A stretch of 64,000 nt of DNA. It comes from Treponema bryantii NK4A124. GTDB taxonomy: Bacteria > Spirochaetota > Spirochaetia > Treponematales > Treponemataceae. Shown here in pieces: positions 34,574-43,011 of this stretch; the first letter of the stretch is position 1; every line of letters begins with the position of its first letter. The notes under the pieces were generated by a model that did no database searches, was not told the origin of the DNA, and saw only the letters and a program-made list of their open reading frames with translations. The stretch is from NCBI RefSeq assembly GCF_000421345.1, contig NZ_ATWV01000005.1, positions 164,660 to 228,659 of the forward strand, written 5' to 3'. The translations under genes were made by a program, and so were the position numbers.

Positions 34574-37500
34574 CTATTTTCCCCTGCCTGTAGTATTCGA
34601 AGCACTTTGTGCTATGTATTGAATAAGTTCGGTCTGATGAGCTTTTGAAGCCTGCCACTCTTCTGCAAAATTTTCATGAGTATAGCCGATGTCTTTGTCT
34701 AAATCAAAAAGCTTACGTTTTGAAAAATACTGCCATTCACTTTTTCCAAAGGTGTCATTCAGATTTTTCTTAAAAGTCTGGAAGGAAATCTGATCATCAA
34801 TATTTTTCTTAAAATCATCTTTTACAAGTTTAGCAGGAGCACTCTTAGAAAATCGTGAAATAAACATTGCATTATAGATTTTGTTGAGAATAGTACGTGC
34901 GAACTGTGGCGTTGTCTTATATTTCTGATATTTAATTCTTGCCTGTCCATCCGAGAGAAGGACTGCATTCAAGGTTATGCTGTATTCGCTGGTGTCACTT
35001 TCTGGTTGAGATGCAAGCAGAAGAAGGGAGCTTATATAACCTGTAAGGACGTTTTCTGAATTCGAAAGCTCCAGCGTATTAATAATTTTTGTCTGATTAA
35101 AGTCGCTGTTATACCAGGCAAGCTCTCCGGAAATAAACCAGTCTTTTGGCGTGATTCCTGGAAGCTGTTTAATCAGCAGCATAGTGTTTTCATTAAATAC
35201 AAGATTTCCGGCGAAAGGACAGGCCTGTATTATTTCAAGAATTGTCTTACTGTTTTCCAAAACAATTTCGGCTGCTTTTTCTCCAAAGAAGTCATCAGGA
35301 AGTGCATTCTGAATATTCAGTTCAAAAGAAATGCTTTCAGCTGTAATTGTATTTTCATTCTGGAGTTTTGATTGAATATAAGCTTTTCTGATGTCAGAGC
35401 TGATTTTTGCATTCAGGGACAGGGGTTCAAATTCCAGCTGCTCTTTTTCTTCATCATCATAATTATTATTCAGCTTCTGATAAACCATGAAGATAAAAGG
35501 TTCCTGCAAAAATACTTTCATCTGACCTATTGTTATTCTGTCTGGAAGGGCAGAAACTGTGTCTGATGCAGTAGAGGATTCTTGTGAAGCTTCGACGTGC
35601 TGTGTCAACTTTTCAGTTTGAGCCGTTTCGCTTTCCTGAAGCTTTATAAAGTTTTTCTTATTTCGGAATTCACGCTGAGTGTACAGTTCACTCCAGAAAC
35701 GATCTTCATCAATATTTATCTGAGTCTCGTAAAGCTGCTTTTTTATTTTTTTATTTAATGGATAAATTGTCTCGAATAAATCCTTAAGAACAGAAGACAT
35801 AAAAAAGTCCTCGTCCTTCTGAAGATTTTTATTTACGTAGCTGATAAAAAGACCTTCGCGTGCAGCCATGAGCTGGCAGAGGAAAGCATTTTTATTTTTA
35901 AGCGGAATTGATTCATCTCCGGGCTGACGGTCTCCGTTTAGTTTTCTGAGATCAAGCTCCTTGTCGTTGTCTACGCCAGGGAAGCTTTTTGAATCAAGCC
36001 CCATAAAGAAAATATACTTTGCTGAGAGGACACGGTTTGATTCAAAGTTAGCGAAGGTAATGCCCTTTGTTAAAATATTTGCACTGTGAAGGGTTACTGC
36101 TGCGGAACGATCAAAAAGCGCATTCGCAAAACAGTCTGCAAAAACTTCTGTGTCAGCAGTAATACGCTGGCGTTCTATTTCTTCAACGACATTCTGGAAT
36201 ACAAGACTTTCATTGTAAAGCCCGTCTGGAATATTGTCCTCAAGAAGAAGCCAGTTTTTCAAAAGTTCTTCAAGACGATTTATGTCATTTACATTAAACT
36301 TGTCTTTAGTTGAATATTCTGCCCATTCTTCAAGTTCATCAATTACCTGAATAAATTTGTAGAGGGAGTCACTGTCTGCGGTCGACATGGATTCAAACGG
36401 AAGAAACTTACTTTCGGTAGTTTCAACAAGGTCACTTGTGAGACGTGCCAGCAGTAACCGGTTTTTTGCCTTCTGCCATTCTTTATGCTTTTCGCGGTCC
36501 CTGTAGATATTCAGTTTTGATGCCCAGTCTGCCCAATTCGAAACTTCTTCATCTGAGATGCCACGGACAGTCTGAACCAGATAATTATGAAGAAGTTCAA
36601 AAACATCTGAACGGCTAAGATAACCTTTTTTCAAAATTCCAAAAAGAATATGCAGGGCTTCTGCGGTAAGGGAACGCTCGCCGGAAAAATCTGCGATTGT
36701 ATATGGAATATATGGGAAAGCAGAATCTGCGTTAAACTGTTCTGTCTGATCAATCTGGTCAAATACCTGTTCGATTGCAGTTTTATATTCTTGAATTTGT
36801 GGAGCAAGAACGAGAATATCTCCAAGCTGAGTCCCGTCATTTTGCGCAAGCAGTTTACAGATTTTAGAATGTACAGCTTCAACTTCACGAAGACGGGTAG
36901 GAGCACCTGTGAGTGTAAGAGAATTATCTTTTTCGGAATATTGTTCTGTTATTAGTGCAGAGTTTTCTGCAATTGACTTTTGAACACGGTGAAGAATTGT
37001 ATCGGTTTTAGAATATGAGTCGGAAGAGGTCAGGTTGTGAGCAGAGGTGTCTTTTGTCCAAAGCTGAAGATGCTCCTGACCAAATTCTGCCCATTTTTTA
37101 AGCAGCTGATTTTCTGCCTTTCCATAATCAGAAGTCTGAAGAAAAACTTCGAGTGTATGTTCCTTTGAAAAAGCATTCAGAATATTACGGTAAATCTGAC
37201 CAAGGCCGGAAAAGCCAAAAATGAAAACAGGTCGTTCTGCCGGCCAGTTAAAAGTCAGCGAATTATTGTTTGTTTTTTTATTCAGCTCTTCAAGCTGGAA
37301 GAGGGTAAGATAACTTATGTTATTGATTTTTATTTCATCTTTCTGATTCAAATCTGAATAGAGTTTTTTCTGCCAGTGTGATTTTTCAAAAACTTCATTA
37401 AGAGTATCTGGTCTGACATCTTCATAATCCATAAAAAGACTGGCAATTGTTTCAGAAAAATCATAAAGATGATTTGCATTGATTGATGTAGAGCCGCCTG

Positions 37501-37876
37501 TAATGTAAGCTTCTACCTCTGCAGCGCCGAGTGTCTGAAAATAATACTTTTCTGAGTCGTCTTTTTCTGTGAGCTTTGAAATTATAACATCACGCAGAAG
37601 TTCAACAGAAAGTTTTTCAATATTATTGGCTTCAGGACTTTTTGAACTTACTAAATCAAAAAGAAACTGCTGGATGCGGAGAGTTTTGAGATTCATCAGA
37701 ATAGAATTACCGGTAGCCTTGCTTTTGAGCCAGTGCAACTTAAACCACTGCTCGGTTTTCGGATCGGTAAAGACAACTGCCGGCGAAGAAAAAGGAGTTT
37801 TCCAGTTCTCGATGATTTTTTCAATCATTTTGTCGGCAAGAAGATCAAGATTCCAGGAAGTGTAAACGTTTTTCAT
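34574..37876 (-). CDS. recC: Exodeoxyribonuclease V gamma subunit RecC
   Basis: A 1100-residue RecC, the scaffold with dead helicase and nuclease folds that splits the duplex and scans for the Chi-like signal. Recognisable stretches are LHSANILTKGITFANFESNRVLSAKYIFFMGLDSKSFPG (in parts: SAKYIFFMGLDSKSFPG, about 645) and GDEIPLKNKNAF-type (RQPGDESIPLKNKNAFL). The N-terminus YTSWNLDLLADKM fits RecC. The ATG at 37876 has CAGGAGA upstream. It is the first gene of recCBD; close spacing implies one transcript. Sequence divergence from enteric RecC is large, but gene order makes the call firm. Confidence 0.9.
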   Translation of the reverse strand: MKNVYTSWNLDLLADKMIEKIIENWKTPFSSPAVVFTDPKTEQWFKLHWLKSKATGNSILMNLKTLRIQQFLFDLVSSKSPEANNIEKLSVELLRDVIISKLTEKDDSEKYYFQTLGAAEVEAYITGGSTSINANHLYDFSETIASLFMDYEDVRPDTLNEVFEKSHWQKKLYSDLNQKDEIKINNISYLTLFQLEELNKKTNNNSLTFNWPAERPVFIFGFSGLGQIYRNILNAFSKEHTLEVFLQTSDYGKAENQLLKKWAEFGQEHLQLWTKDTSAHNLTSSDSYSKTDTILHRVQKSIAENSALITEQYSEKDNSLTLTGAPTRLREVEAVHSKICKLLAQNDGTQLGDILVLAPQIQEYKTAIEQVFDQIDQTEQFNADSAFPYIPYTIADFSGERSLTAEALHILFGILKKGYLSRSDVFELLHNYLVQTVRGISDEEVSNWADWASKLNIYRDREKHKEWQKAKNRLLLARLTSDLVETTESKFLPFESMSTADSDSLYKFIQVIDELEEWAEYSTKDKFNVNDINRLEELLKNWLLLEDNIPDGLYNESLVFQNVVEEIERQRITADTEVFADCFANALFDRSAAVTLHSANILTKGITFANFESNRVLSAKYIFFMGLDSKSFPGVDNDKELDLRKLNGDRQPGDESIPLKNKNAFLCQLMAAREGLFISYVNKNLQKDEDFFMSSVLKDLFETIYPLNKKIKKQLYETQINIDEDRFWSELYTQREFRNKKNFIKLQESETAQTEKLTQHVEASQESSTASDTVSALPDRITIGQMKVFLQEPFIFMVYQKLNNNYDDEEKEQLEFEPLSLNAKISSDIRKAYIQSKLQNENTITAESISFELNIQNALPDDFFGEKAAEIVLENSKTILEIIQACPFAGNLVFNENTMLLIKQLPGITPKDWFISGELAWYNSDFNQTKIINTLELSNSENVLTGYISSLLLLASQPESDTSEYSITLNAVLLSDGQARIKYQKYKTTPQFARTILNKIYNAMFISRFSKSAPAKLVKDDFKKNIDDQISFQTFKKNLNDTFGKSEWQYFSKRKLFDLDKDIGYTHENFAEEWQASKAHQTELIQYIAQSASNTTGRGK

Positions 37877-37964
37877 CAAAAGTCTCCTGATATAGTATAG
37901 CATGTTTTATCTCATTTCGTGATAGTTACTTTATTTTTTTGGATGGAATTTATATATTTTATGT

Positions 37965-39113
37965 ATGAAGAAAAATAGTAAAAGATTTTTTGTGTTTGTT
38001 ATTGCGGCTCTTTTGTGTGCTGCCGCTTATTTTGCCTGGGATTATTTTGACGGGCGGGAAGAAAAGCTTTCCTATATTGATTTCTGGAACTGTGTTGAGG
38101 CCGGAGATGTTGCTTCCGTAAAGTTTGACGGAGATGTAATTCATTTTTCAACAAAAGCCAGCCCAGTAAAATTTAAGACTCAGAATCCAAATTCGCCTTT
38201 GCTCCAGGAAGAGCTGATGAAGAGGGCAATTGAGGTGACGGTTGCGAAGGATGATGCAGAAATTATCTCTCTGATTTTCGATGCAATTTTCTATCTCTTT
38301 TTCTTTGGAGTAATTATCATTGCCTTCAGGAAGTTTATCAGCCCTAACACCTTTAAGGTTGTTCATAAGACTGGCGTTAAGTTTGATGATGTAGTCGGCA
38401 TGGATAAGCTCAAGCGCGATATGGTGCAGGTTATGGAAATTATGAAAAAGCCTGCCGAGTTTGCTAAGAAGGGGATCCGTATGCCAAAGGGAATTCTTCT
38501 TGAGGGCGATCCGGGAAACGGAAAAACTCTTTTTGCCAAGGCGCTGGCCGGGGAGGCGAAAATCAATTTTATTCCTGCCAAGGCAACAGATTTTGAAAGT
38601 ATGTTTATGGCGATTGGTCCTCTTAAGGTAAAGCTTCTTTTTAAGAAGGCCCGCCGCCGCGCTCCCTGTATTGTTTTTATTGATGAGTTTGATGGAATTG
38701 GTACAATCAGAAATTACAATGGTTCTGCCCTGGAGACTGAAAATACACGAATTGTAACGGCGCTGTTGAATGAACTTGACGGCTTTGAAGCTTCGAAGGG
38801 TGTGCTTGTGATAGCCGCGACTAACTCGATTAAGGCTCTGGACCCGGCTTTGATAAGACCCGGCCGTTTTGACGCAAAGCTTACTGTTCCTTATCCGGAT
38901 GAGGCTGCAAGACGCCAGCTTGTTGAAATGTATAGCCGTGGAAAACAGCCGGCAGCAGAGTGCAGTCCAGAAAATCTCGCCCACGAGTTCCAGGGCTTCT
39001 CCTGCGCAAAAATCGAAAGCGTGCTGAACAGCGCTGCCTTGCTTGCGGGCCAGGCGGGAAGGGAAGAGTTTACGTTAGAAGATGTAAAAGCTGCCTGTTC
39101 GGAGGTTGAGTAG
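37965..39113 (+). CDS. FtsH-like membrane AAA ATPase lacking the protease domain
   Basis: A 382-residue protein with the FtsH N-terminal layout: membrane segment (about 8-26), small periplasmic domain (LSYIDFWNCVEAGDVASVKF), second segment (about 103-122). The AAA module (about 130-330) has VGMDKLKRDM, Walker A GDPGNGKT, Walker B CIVFIDEFDGIG and second region of homology NSIKALDPALIRPGRFDAKL. It stops after the AAA lid, so the M41 zinc protease (HExxH) is absent. Complete FtsH is encoded at 46423. It could be an unfoldase, an adaptor or a poison subunit. The last codons and stop lie inside a family A repeat, so truncation by repeat insertion is possible. TATATT ends 6 nt before the ATG. Confidence 0.85.
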   Translation: MKKNSKRFFVFVIAALLCAAAYFAWDYFDGREEKLSYIDFWNCVEAGDVASVKFDGDVIHFSTKASPVKFKTQNPNSPLLQEELMKRAIEVTVAKDDAEIISLIFDAIFYLFFFGVIIIAFRKFISPNTFKVVHKTGVKFDDVVGMDKLKRDMVQVMEIMKKPAEFAKKGIRMPKGILLEGDPGNGKTLFAKALAGEAKINFIPAKATDFESMFMAIGPLKVKLLFKKARRRAPCIVFIDEFDGIGTIRNYNGSALETENTRIVTALLNELDGFEASKGVLVIAATNSIKALDPALIRPGRFDAKLTVPYPDEAARRQLVEMYSRGKQPAAECSPENLAHEFQGFSCAKIESVLNSAALLAGQAGREEFTLEDVKAACSEVE

Positions 39114-39134
39114 GCCGAAGGCCGTATCGAAACC
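39104..39134. repeat. Family A repeat at the FtsH-like / ABC-F convergent junction
   Basis: GGTTGAGTA, hairpin GGCC-gaa-GGCC, GTATCGAAACC. It contains the stop codon of the FtsH-like gene (TAG, 39111-39113) and ends one base before the stop of the convergent ABC-F gene. Confidence 0.9.
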
Positions 39135-41216
39135 TTAAGCCCGCTCCGCCAGTTCTTCCCAGCGCGGATATTTTTCTGCCAGCAGAGCGTCAATTTCCTT
39201 GTAGCGGTCTCCGGCGGCGCGAACCTCGTCAAAGTTGCTTGAGGCCATTTTTTCTTCAAGGGCTTTCTGTTCAGCCTCCAGCGCCGGGATTTCTTCGTTT
39301 AATTGTTCGAACTCTTTTTGTTCTTTGAAGGAAAGTTTTTTCTTTGCTGCGGTGGTTGAGTTAGCCGAAGGCTGTATCGAAACCACCTCAGAACTCTGAG
39401 ACTTATTATTTGATGCGGTGTTTTTTGTGGTTTCGGTGGTTTCGATACACCCGCTTCTCGGGCACTCAACCACCGTATTTTTTTTGAGTTCTTCGCGATA
39501 CTCAATATACTCCGAACACTTGCCTACAAAGCCGCTTATGTCTCCGTTTTCTTCCATAATAAAAAGACTGTCCACGGTTTTGTCCATAAAGTAACGGTCG
39601 TGGCTTACAAGCAGGAGACAGCCCTCGTACTGTTCAAGGAACTGTTCGAGTATATTCATTGTAAAAATATCAAAGTCGTTGGTAGGTTCGTCTAACACAA
39701 GAAAGTTAGGATTCTCTAACAAAAGTCTTACGAGGTAAAGTCTCTTACGTTCACCGCCACTGAGGGTACTTACAGGGGAGTGCTGAATCTTTCCTTCAAA
39801 ACCGAACTCTTCGAGAAACTTTGTTGCGCTTACTTCTTTCTTACCCTTATTGAGAGTCATGTGTTCTGCGGTTTCTTTTATGTATTCAAGAACAGTTAAG
39901 TTAGTATCGGCAAACACAGGATTTTGTGTGTAGTAGCCGAACTTTGTGTTTTCGCCCACGACTACACTACCGCTGTCCGGGGCCAGCTGGCATGTGATTA
40001 TATTGAGGAAGGTTGATTTGCCGGAACCGTTGTCGCCGAAGATTCCGATTTTCTGACCCTTGGTAAAGACGTAGGAGAAGTTTTTGATAACCGGAACATA
40101 CCCCTCTGTCATCCCGAACTTGTTTCGGGATCTATTATCAGGAGATGCTGAAACAAGTTCAGCATGACAGTCATCTGTTCCAACATATCCCTTAGGATAA
40201 TTCTTTGAAATATTATGGAGCTCGAGAACCTTGCCGCCCAGACGCTTTCCTTTAACCTCAAAAGTAAAGCCCTTGTCGGCCTGAAACTTTTCACGGTTTA
40301 TAAGCTGTTCGTCGCGCTGAATGCGGGCCTTGATTTTTGTACCACGGGCGCAGGGACCTCGCAGCAGCCACTGGCGTTCAAAGCGGAGAACAGACTCTAT
40401 GCGGCGTTCGGTGTTTGCTTCTATTTCGGCCTCGGTTTCTTTTTTTTCAAGGTACTGGCTGTAGTTGCCCTCGTAGAGCTTGAGGCGGTTGCGGGCCAGT
40501 TCATAAATATTTGTACAAACGGCGTCGAGGAACCAGCGGTCATGAGTTACCATAAGAACAGAACGTTTTGTGTCGTGAAGATAATTCTGCAGCCAGTAAA
40601 TTGTCGTAATGTCCAGATGGTTGGTAGGCTCGTCTAACAGGAGAAGTTTTGTGTCTTCAACCAGAACCTGGGCCAGAGCAACCTTTTTACACATTCCGCC
40701 GGAGAGTGTTCCCATGCGGCGGGTCATATCTGTAATGCCGAGTGTGCTGAGAATTGAACTGATCTGTGCTTCGTAATTCCAGAGGTCGCCGGTATCCATT
40801 TTGTGCATGATATCTTCGTAACGGTGCTGGAGTCCGGATGAAATAGTGGTGCCTGCAGTACCTGTGTCTGACGAAGTCCCGCCCGCATTTGCCATCTCTT
40901 CGCAGATTTCTTCGTATTCGCGGATTACGGCCAGCTTTGGAGAATCGTTCTTAAAAATATGTTCGCGGATTGTATCGTTTTCGTTGAAAGAAGGTGTCTG
41001 TGGCAGGTAGCTCACACCGGCCTCGCGGTTAATTACCACGGTTCCTTCATCGGGTTGCAGAACGCCCGCAATTGTTGCAAGAAGGGTAGACTTACCGGTT
41101 CCGTTACGACCGATGAGGGCTGCTTTTTCGCCCTCCTGAATGCCAAAAGTAACTCCGGTAAAAAGCGGCTTTTCCCGCCCGATTTTAGAAAGATTATTAA
41201 TAGAAAGAATGTTCAC
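39135..41216 (-). CDS. ABC-F family ATPase with repeat-derived insertions
   Basis: A 693-residue soluble protein with two ABC domains and no membrane part. The first Walker A is GRNGTGKSTLLATI (about 36-49) with signature TLSGGMCKKVALAQ and Walker B LLLLDEPTNHLD. The second Walker A is GDNGSGKSTFLNII, with TLSGGERKRLYLVR and FLVLDEPTNDFD. The C-terminus is a charged coiled coil (LNEEIPALEAEQKALEEK). ABC-F proteins act on ribosomes; the Uup-like C-terminus suggests that subgroup. Family C repeats are translated at about 349-370 (DDCHAELVSAS, RNKFGMT) and family A repeats at about 580-623. GTG start, 7 nt after TATAAT. Confidence 0.9.
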   Translation of the reverse strand: MNILSINNLSKIGREKPLFTGVTFGIQEGEKAALIGRNGTGKSTLLATIAGVLQPDEGTVVINREAGVSYLPQTPSFNENDTIREHIFKNDSPKLAVIREYEEICEEMANAGGTSSDTGTAGTTISSGLQHRYEDIMHKMDTGDLWNYEAQISSILSTLGITDMTRRMGTLSGGMCKKVALAQVLVEDTKLLLLDEPTNHLDITTIYWLQNYLHDTKRSVLMVTHDRWFLDAVCTNIYELARNRLKLYEGNYSQYLEKKETEAEIEANTERRIESVLRFERQWLLRGPCARGTKIKARIQRDEQLINREKFQADKGFTFEVKGKRLGGKVLELHNISKNYPKGYVGTDDCHAELVSASPDNRSRNKFGMTEGYVPVIKNFSYVFTKGQKIGIFGDNGSGKSTFLNIITCQLAPDSGSVVVGENTKFGYYTQNPVFADTNLTVLEYIKETAEHMTLNKGKKEVSATKFLEEFGFEGKIQHSPVSTLSGGERKRLYLVRLLLENPNFLVLDEPTNDFDIFTMNILEQFLEQYEGCLLLVSHDRYFMDKTVDSLFIMEENGDISGFVGKCSEYIEYREELKKNTVVECPRSGCIETTETTKNTASNNKSQSSEVVSIQPSANSTTAAKKKLSFKEQKEFEQLNEEIPALEAEQKALEEKMASSNFDEVRAAGDRYKEIDALLAEKYPRWEELAERA
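39350..39475. repeat. Two family A repeats inside the ABC-F gene
   Basis: Copies at 39350-39387 and 39434-39475 in opposite orientation, separated by 46 bp, all in frame in the linker before the C-terminal coiled coil. Confidence 0.9.
40107..40169. repeat. Two inverted family C repeats inside the ABC-F gene
   Basis: TGTCATCCCGAACTTG...CGGGATCT (40107-40133) and AGATGCTG...CAGCATGACA (40143-40169) face each other and are read through in frame at the border between linker and second ABC domain. Confidence 0.9.
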
Positions 41217-41289
41217 AAAATTGATTATAACGATTTACTGAGAGTGTGAAAATTGGGGGCGAATATGATGAAGAGGGCGGGGAGGTGAT

Positions 41290-41628
41290 TTTTCCGACAA
41301 AATGGGGGTAAGCGAGTGGTATTGTCGGAAAAATACAATGTTATTTTTAGCTGATGAAGTTGTTTTTTCCGACAAAAGTTAGGGTTGAGTATTGTTTTGT
41401 CGGAAAAGTTGACGATTATTTGGTGCAAGAGAATTGATTTTTCCGATAAAACGACAGTTGTGGGGTGATTTTGTAGGAAAATTGCAGATTTTCAACATTC
41501 TTGATTTCTGAATATTCCGACAAAACGACTATCTGTGTGGGCTTTTGTCGGAAAATACCCTGGTTGTAAAAATTATGATTATAGATATTTCCGACAAAAA
41601 GTGTTGGAAATATGAGTTTTGTCGGAAA
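41290..41628. repeat. Array of five regularly spaced inverted repeats (74/75-bp period)
   Basis: In the 453-bp gap between the ABC-F gene and the nuclease gene, the word TTCCGACAAAA and its complement TTTTGTCGGAA alternate. CC of the forward arm is at 41294, 41369, 41443, 41517 and 41591; TGTCGG of the reverse arm starts at 41323, 41398, 41472, 41546 and 41620. Within every unit the two arms are offset by exactly 29 bp, and units repeat every 75, 74, 74 and 74 bp. Sequence inside and between arms is not conserved. Unit 3 has one change in each arm (CCGATA, TGTAGG). The 74-bp steps change reading frame, so it is not coding. Confidence 0.9.
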
Positions 41629-41652
41629 TGTCATTATCTCATTCAGTTTTTG

Positions 41653-41661
41653 TGATATAAT
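41653..41661 (+). promoter_or_regulatory. Extended -10 promoter of the nuclease gene
   Basis: TGA followed by TATAAT (41656-41661), 8 nt before the ATG; no Shine-Dalgarno. It lies about 25 bp after the last arm of the inverted-repeat array. Confidence 0.5.
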
Positions 41662-41669
41662 AGCTGATT

Positions 41670-42812
41670 ATGGGTGGAAAAAAGAAGTCTAAGAAAAATC
41701 AGAAATCAAAAGTAATATATGTTTTGCTGGGCCTTGTGCTGCTGCTTGCTGCCGGAGCCTGGTATCTTTACGGCAAACCGACTTTTGTAGTAGACGAGGA
41801 CGGCTTAGCGCTCGTGCAGACTGAGCCGCCGCTGATTAATGAAATTAAGGCGGAGCTTTCGGCGGCTGCAGAAAATCTGGGGGGAGCCGGAGACAACAGC
41901 TCCGTAACGCCAGCTGCCACTACTACCGGAAATGCCGGAGAAAACACTGGCGCCTCTGACGCCGCCAATGCAACAAACGCCACCGGCACCTCCGGCTCCA
42001 ATCCGGCCCTTGACCAGGGCCACGCAGAGAACTCTCCTCTCTTCTGGGGAAATCCTTCTGACTCAATAGCCGACACTGCCGCCTCAAAAAACTACCTCAT
42101 GGAAAAGCCGCAATTCACAATCTGCTACAACAGCGAAACTCTGAATCCCAACTGGGTGGCCTGGCATCTTGCCACTTCTGACCTGGGAGAAGCCGACCGG
42201 GCAGACACCTTCCGCCCGGACACTGAGCTGCCCGCCGGCTGGTACGCAGTCCGCAAAAACGACTATAAGTTTACCTATTACGGCTTTGACCGCGGCCACA
42301 TCTGTCCGTCGGCCGACCGCACTGCCAACACCGAAGACAACAGCATGACCTTCCTAATGACGAACATGGTACCTCAGGCTCCGGATAATAACCGCATTGT
42401 CTGGGTAGCCCTGGAAAAGTTTGAGCGAGAACAGGTGCTTGCCGGTAAAGAAGCCTACATTTTTGCAGGTCCTTACGGTAAGGGCGGCAGTGGCGACAAG
42501 GGCTATTTTGAAGAAATTCCGATTACGCTCAAGGACGGCAGAGAGCTTTCGATTACGGTTCCTTCTCACACCTGGAAAATCATCCTCTTTATGCCGGAAG
42601 GGGAGAATGATTTTGAACGCGCCACCCGCAGCGGTCAGACAGAAATTATTGCCGTAAACGTTCCTAATGAAAAAGGCTGCGGCAAAAACGGCAGCTGGGA
42701 GCAATACCTTTGCTCTGTTAATTATATAGAAGAAATCACCGGTTACGACTTTTTCGAACTGCTCCCCGACGATGTAGAAGAAGAAATTGAATCTTCTGTT
42801 ATGTCGTGGTAA
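41670..42812 (+). CDS. DNA/RNA non-specific endonuclease, membrane-anchored or secreted
   Basis: A 380-residue protein. A Lys-rich N-terminus, one hydrophobic segment (about 16-34) and an Ala/Gly/Thr/Asn-rich linker (about 60-120) lead to a beta-beta-alpha-metal nuclease domain (about 140-370). The signature is FDRGHICPSADR (about 208-219; catalytic His in DRGH), with the metal-binding Asn in TFLMTNMVPQAPDNNR (about 228-243). Enzymes of this NUC family degrade DNA and RNA outside the cytoplasm, for nutrition or defence. The linker's Ala/Thr/Asn-rich composition differs from the rest. Flanked by two unusual palindromic regions. Confidence 0.88.
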   Translation: MGGKKKSKKNQKSKVIYVLLGLVLLLAAGAWYLYGKPTFVVDEDGLALVQTEPPLINEIKAELSAAAENLGGAGDNSSVTPAATTTGNAGENTGASDAANATNATGTSGSNPALDQGHAENSPLFWGNPSDSIADTAASKNYLMEKPQFTICYNSETLNPNWVAWHLATSDLGEADRADTFRPDTELPAGWYAVRKNDYKFTYYGFDRGHICPSADRTANTEDNSMTFLMTNMVPQAPDNNRIVWVALEKFEREQVLAGKEAYIFAGPYGKGGSGDKGYFEEIPITLKDGRELSITVPSHTWKIILFMPEGENDFERATRSGQTEIIAVNVPNEKGCGKNGSWEQYLCSVNYIEEITGYDFFELLPDDVEEEIESSVMSW

Positions 42813-42843
42813 GATTTGATAATAATTTTATTTACGATAATTG

Positions 42844-42985
42844 TGAATTGTGGCAGCGGGACGCAGGCAAAATGAAAAAGGGGGTCCCATGCTTCTCAAT
42901 TTTGCGCAGCAAAATTGAGAAGCATGGGACCCTGGGGGATTACTTTTTCAGTTTTGCCGTCACTGGGACCCGATGTCACAATTCA
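42844..42985. repeat. 142-bp palindromic element with perfect 24-bp core stem
   Basis: A core stem of 24 perfect base pairs (42882-42905 with 42909-42932) closes on the 3-nt loop GCA. Outside it, AAAAAG/CTTTTT, GGCAAAA/TTTTGCC and the terminal arms TGAATTGTG (42844-42852)/CACAATTCA (42977-42985) continue the symmetry with small offsets. There is no T-run. It lies between the nuclease gene and bglX, so it looks like a foldback mobile or repeat element rather than a simple terminator. Confidence 0.85.
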
Positions 42986-43011
42986 AAAATCTCTCATTTT
43001 AAGGATAAATA

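Noticed and set aside
38148..38984. 278-codon ORF opposite the FtsH-like gene
   Set aside because: Antisense shadow without start signals; the sense strand encodes intact AAA motifs.
41290..41628. CRISPR array
   Set aside because: Repeats are only about 11-13 nt, alternate in orientation, tolerate changes, and no cas gene is in the window.
41225..41634. Two minus-strand ORFs (67 and 72 codons) across the inverted-repeat array
   Set aside because: The repeat units fall in different reading frames because three steps are 74 bp, there is no Shine-Dalgarno, and conservation lies in DNA arms rather than in peptide sequence.
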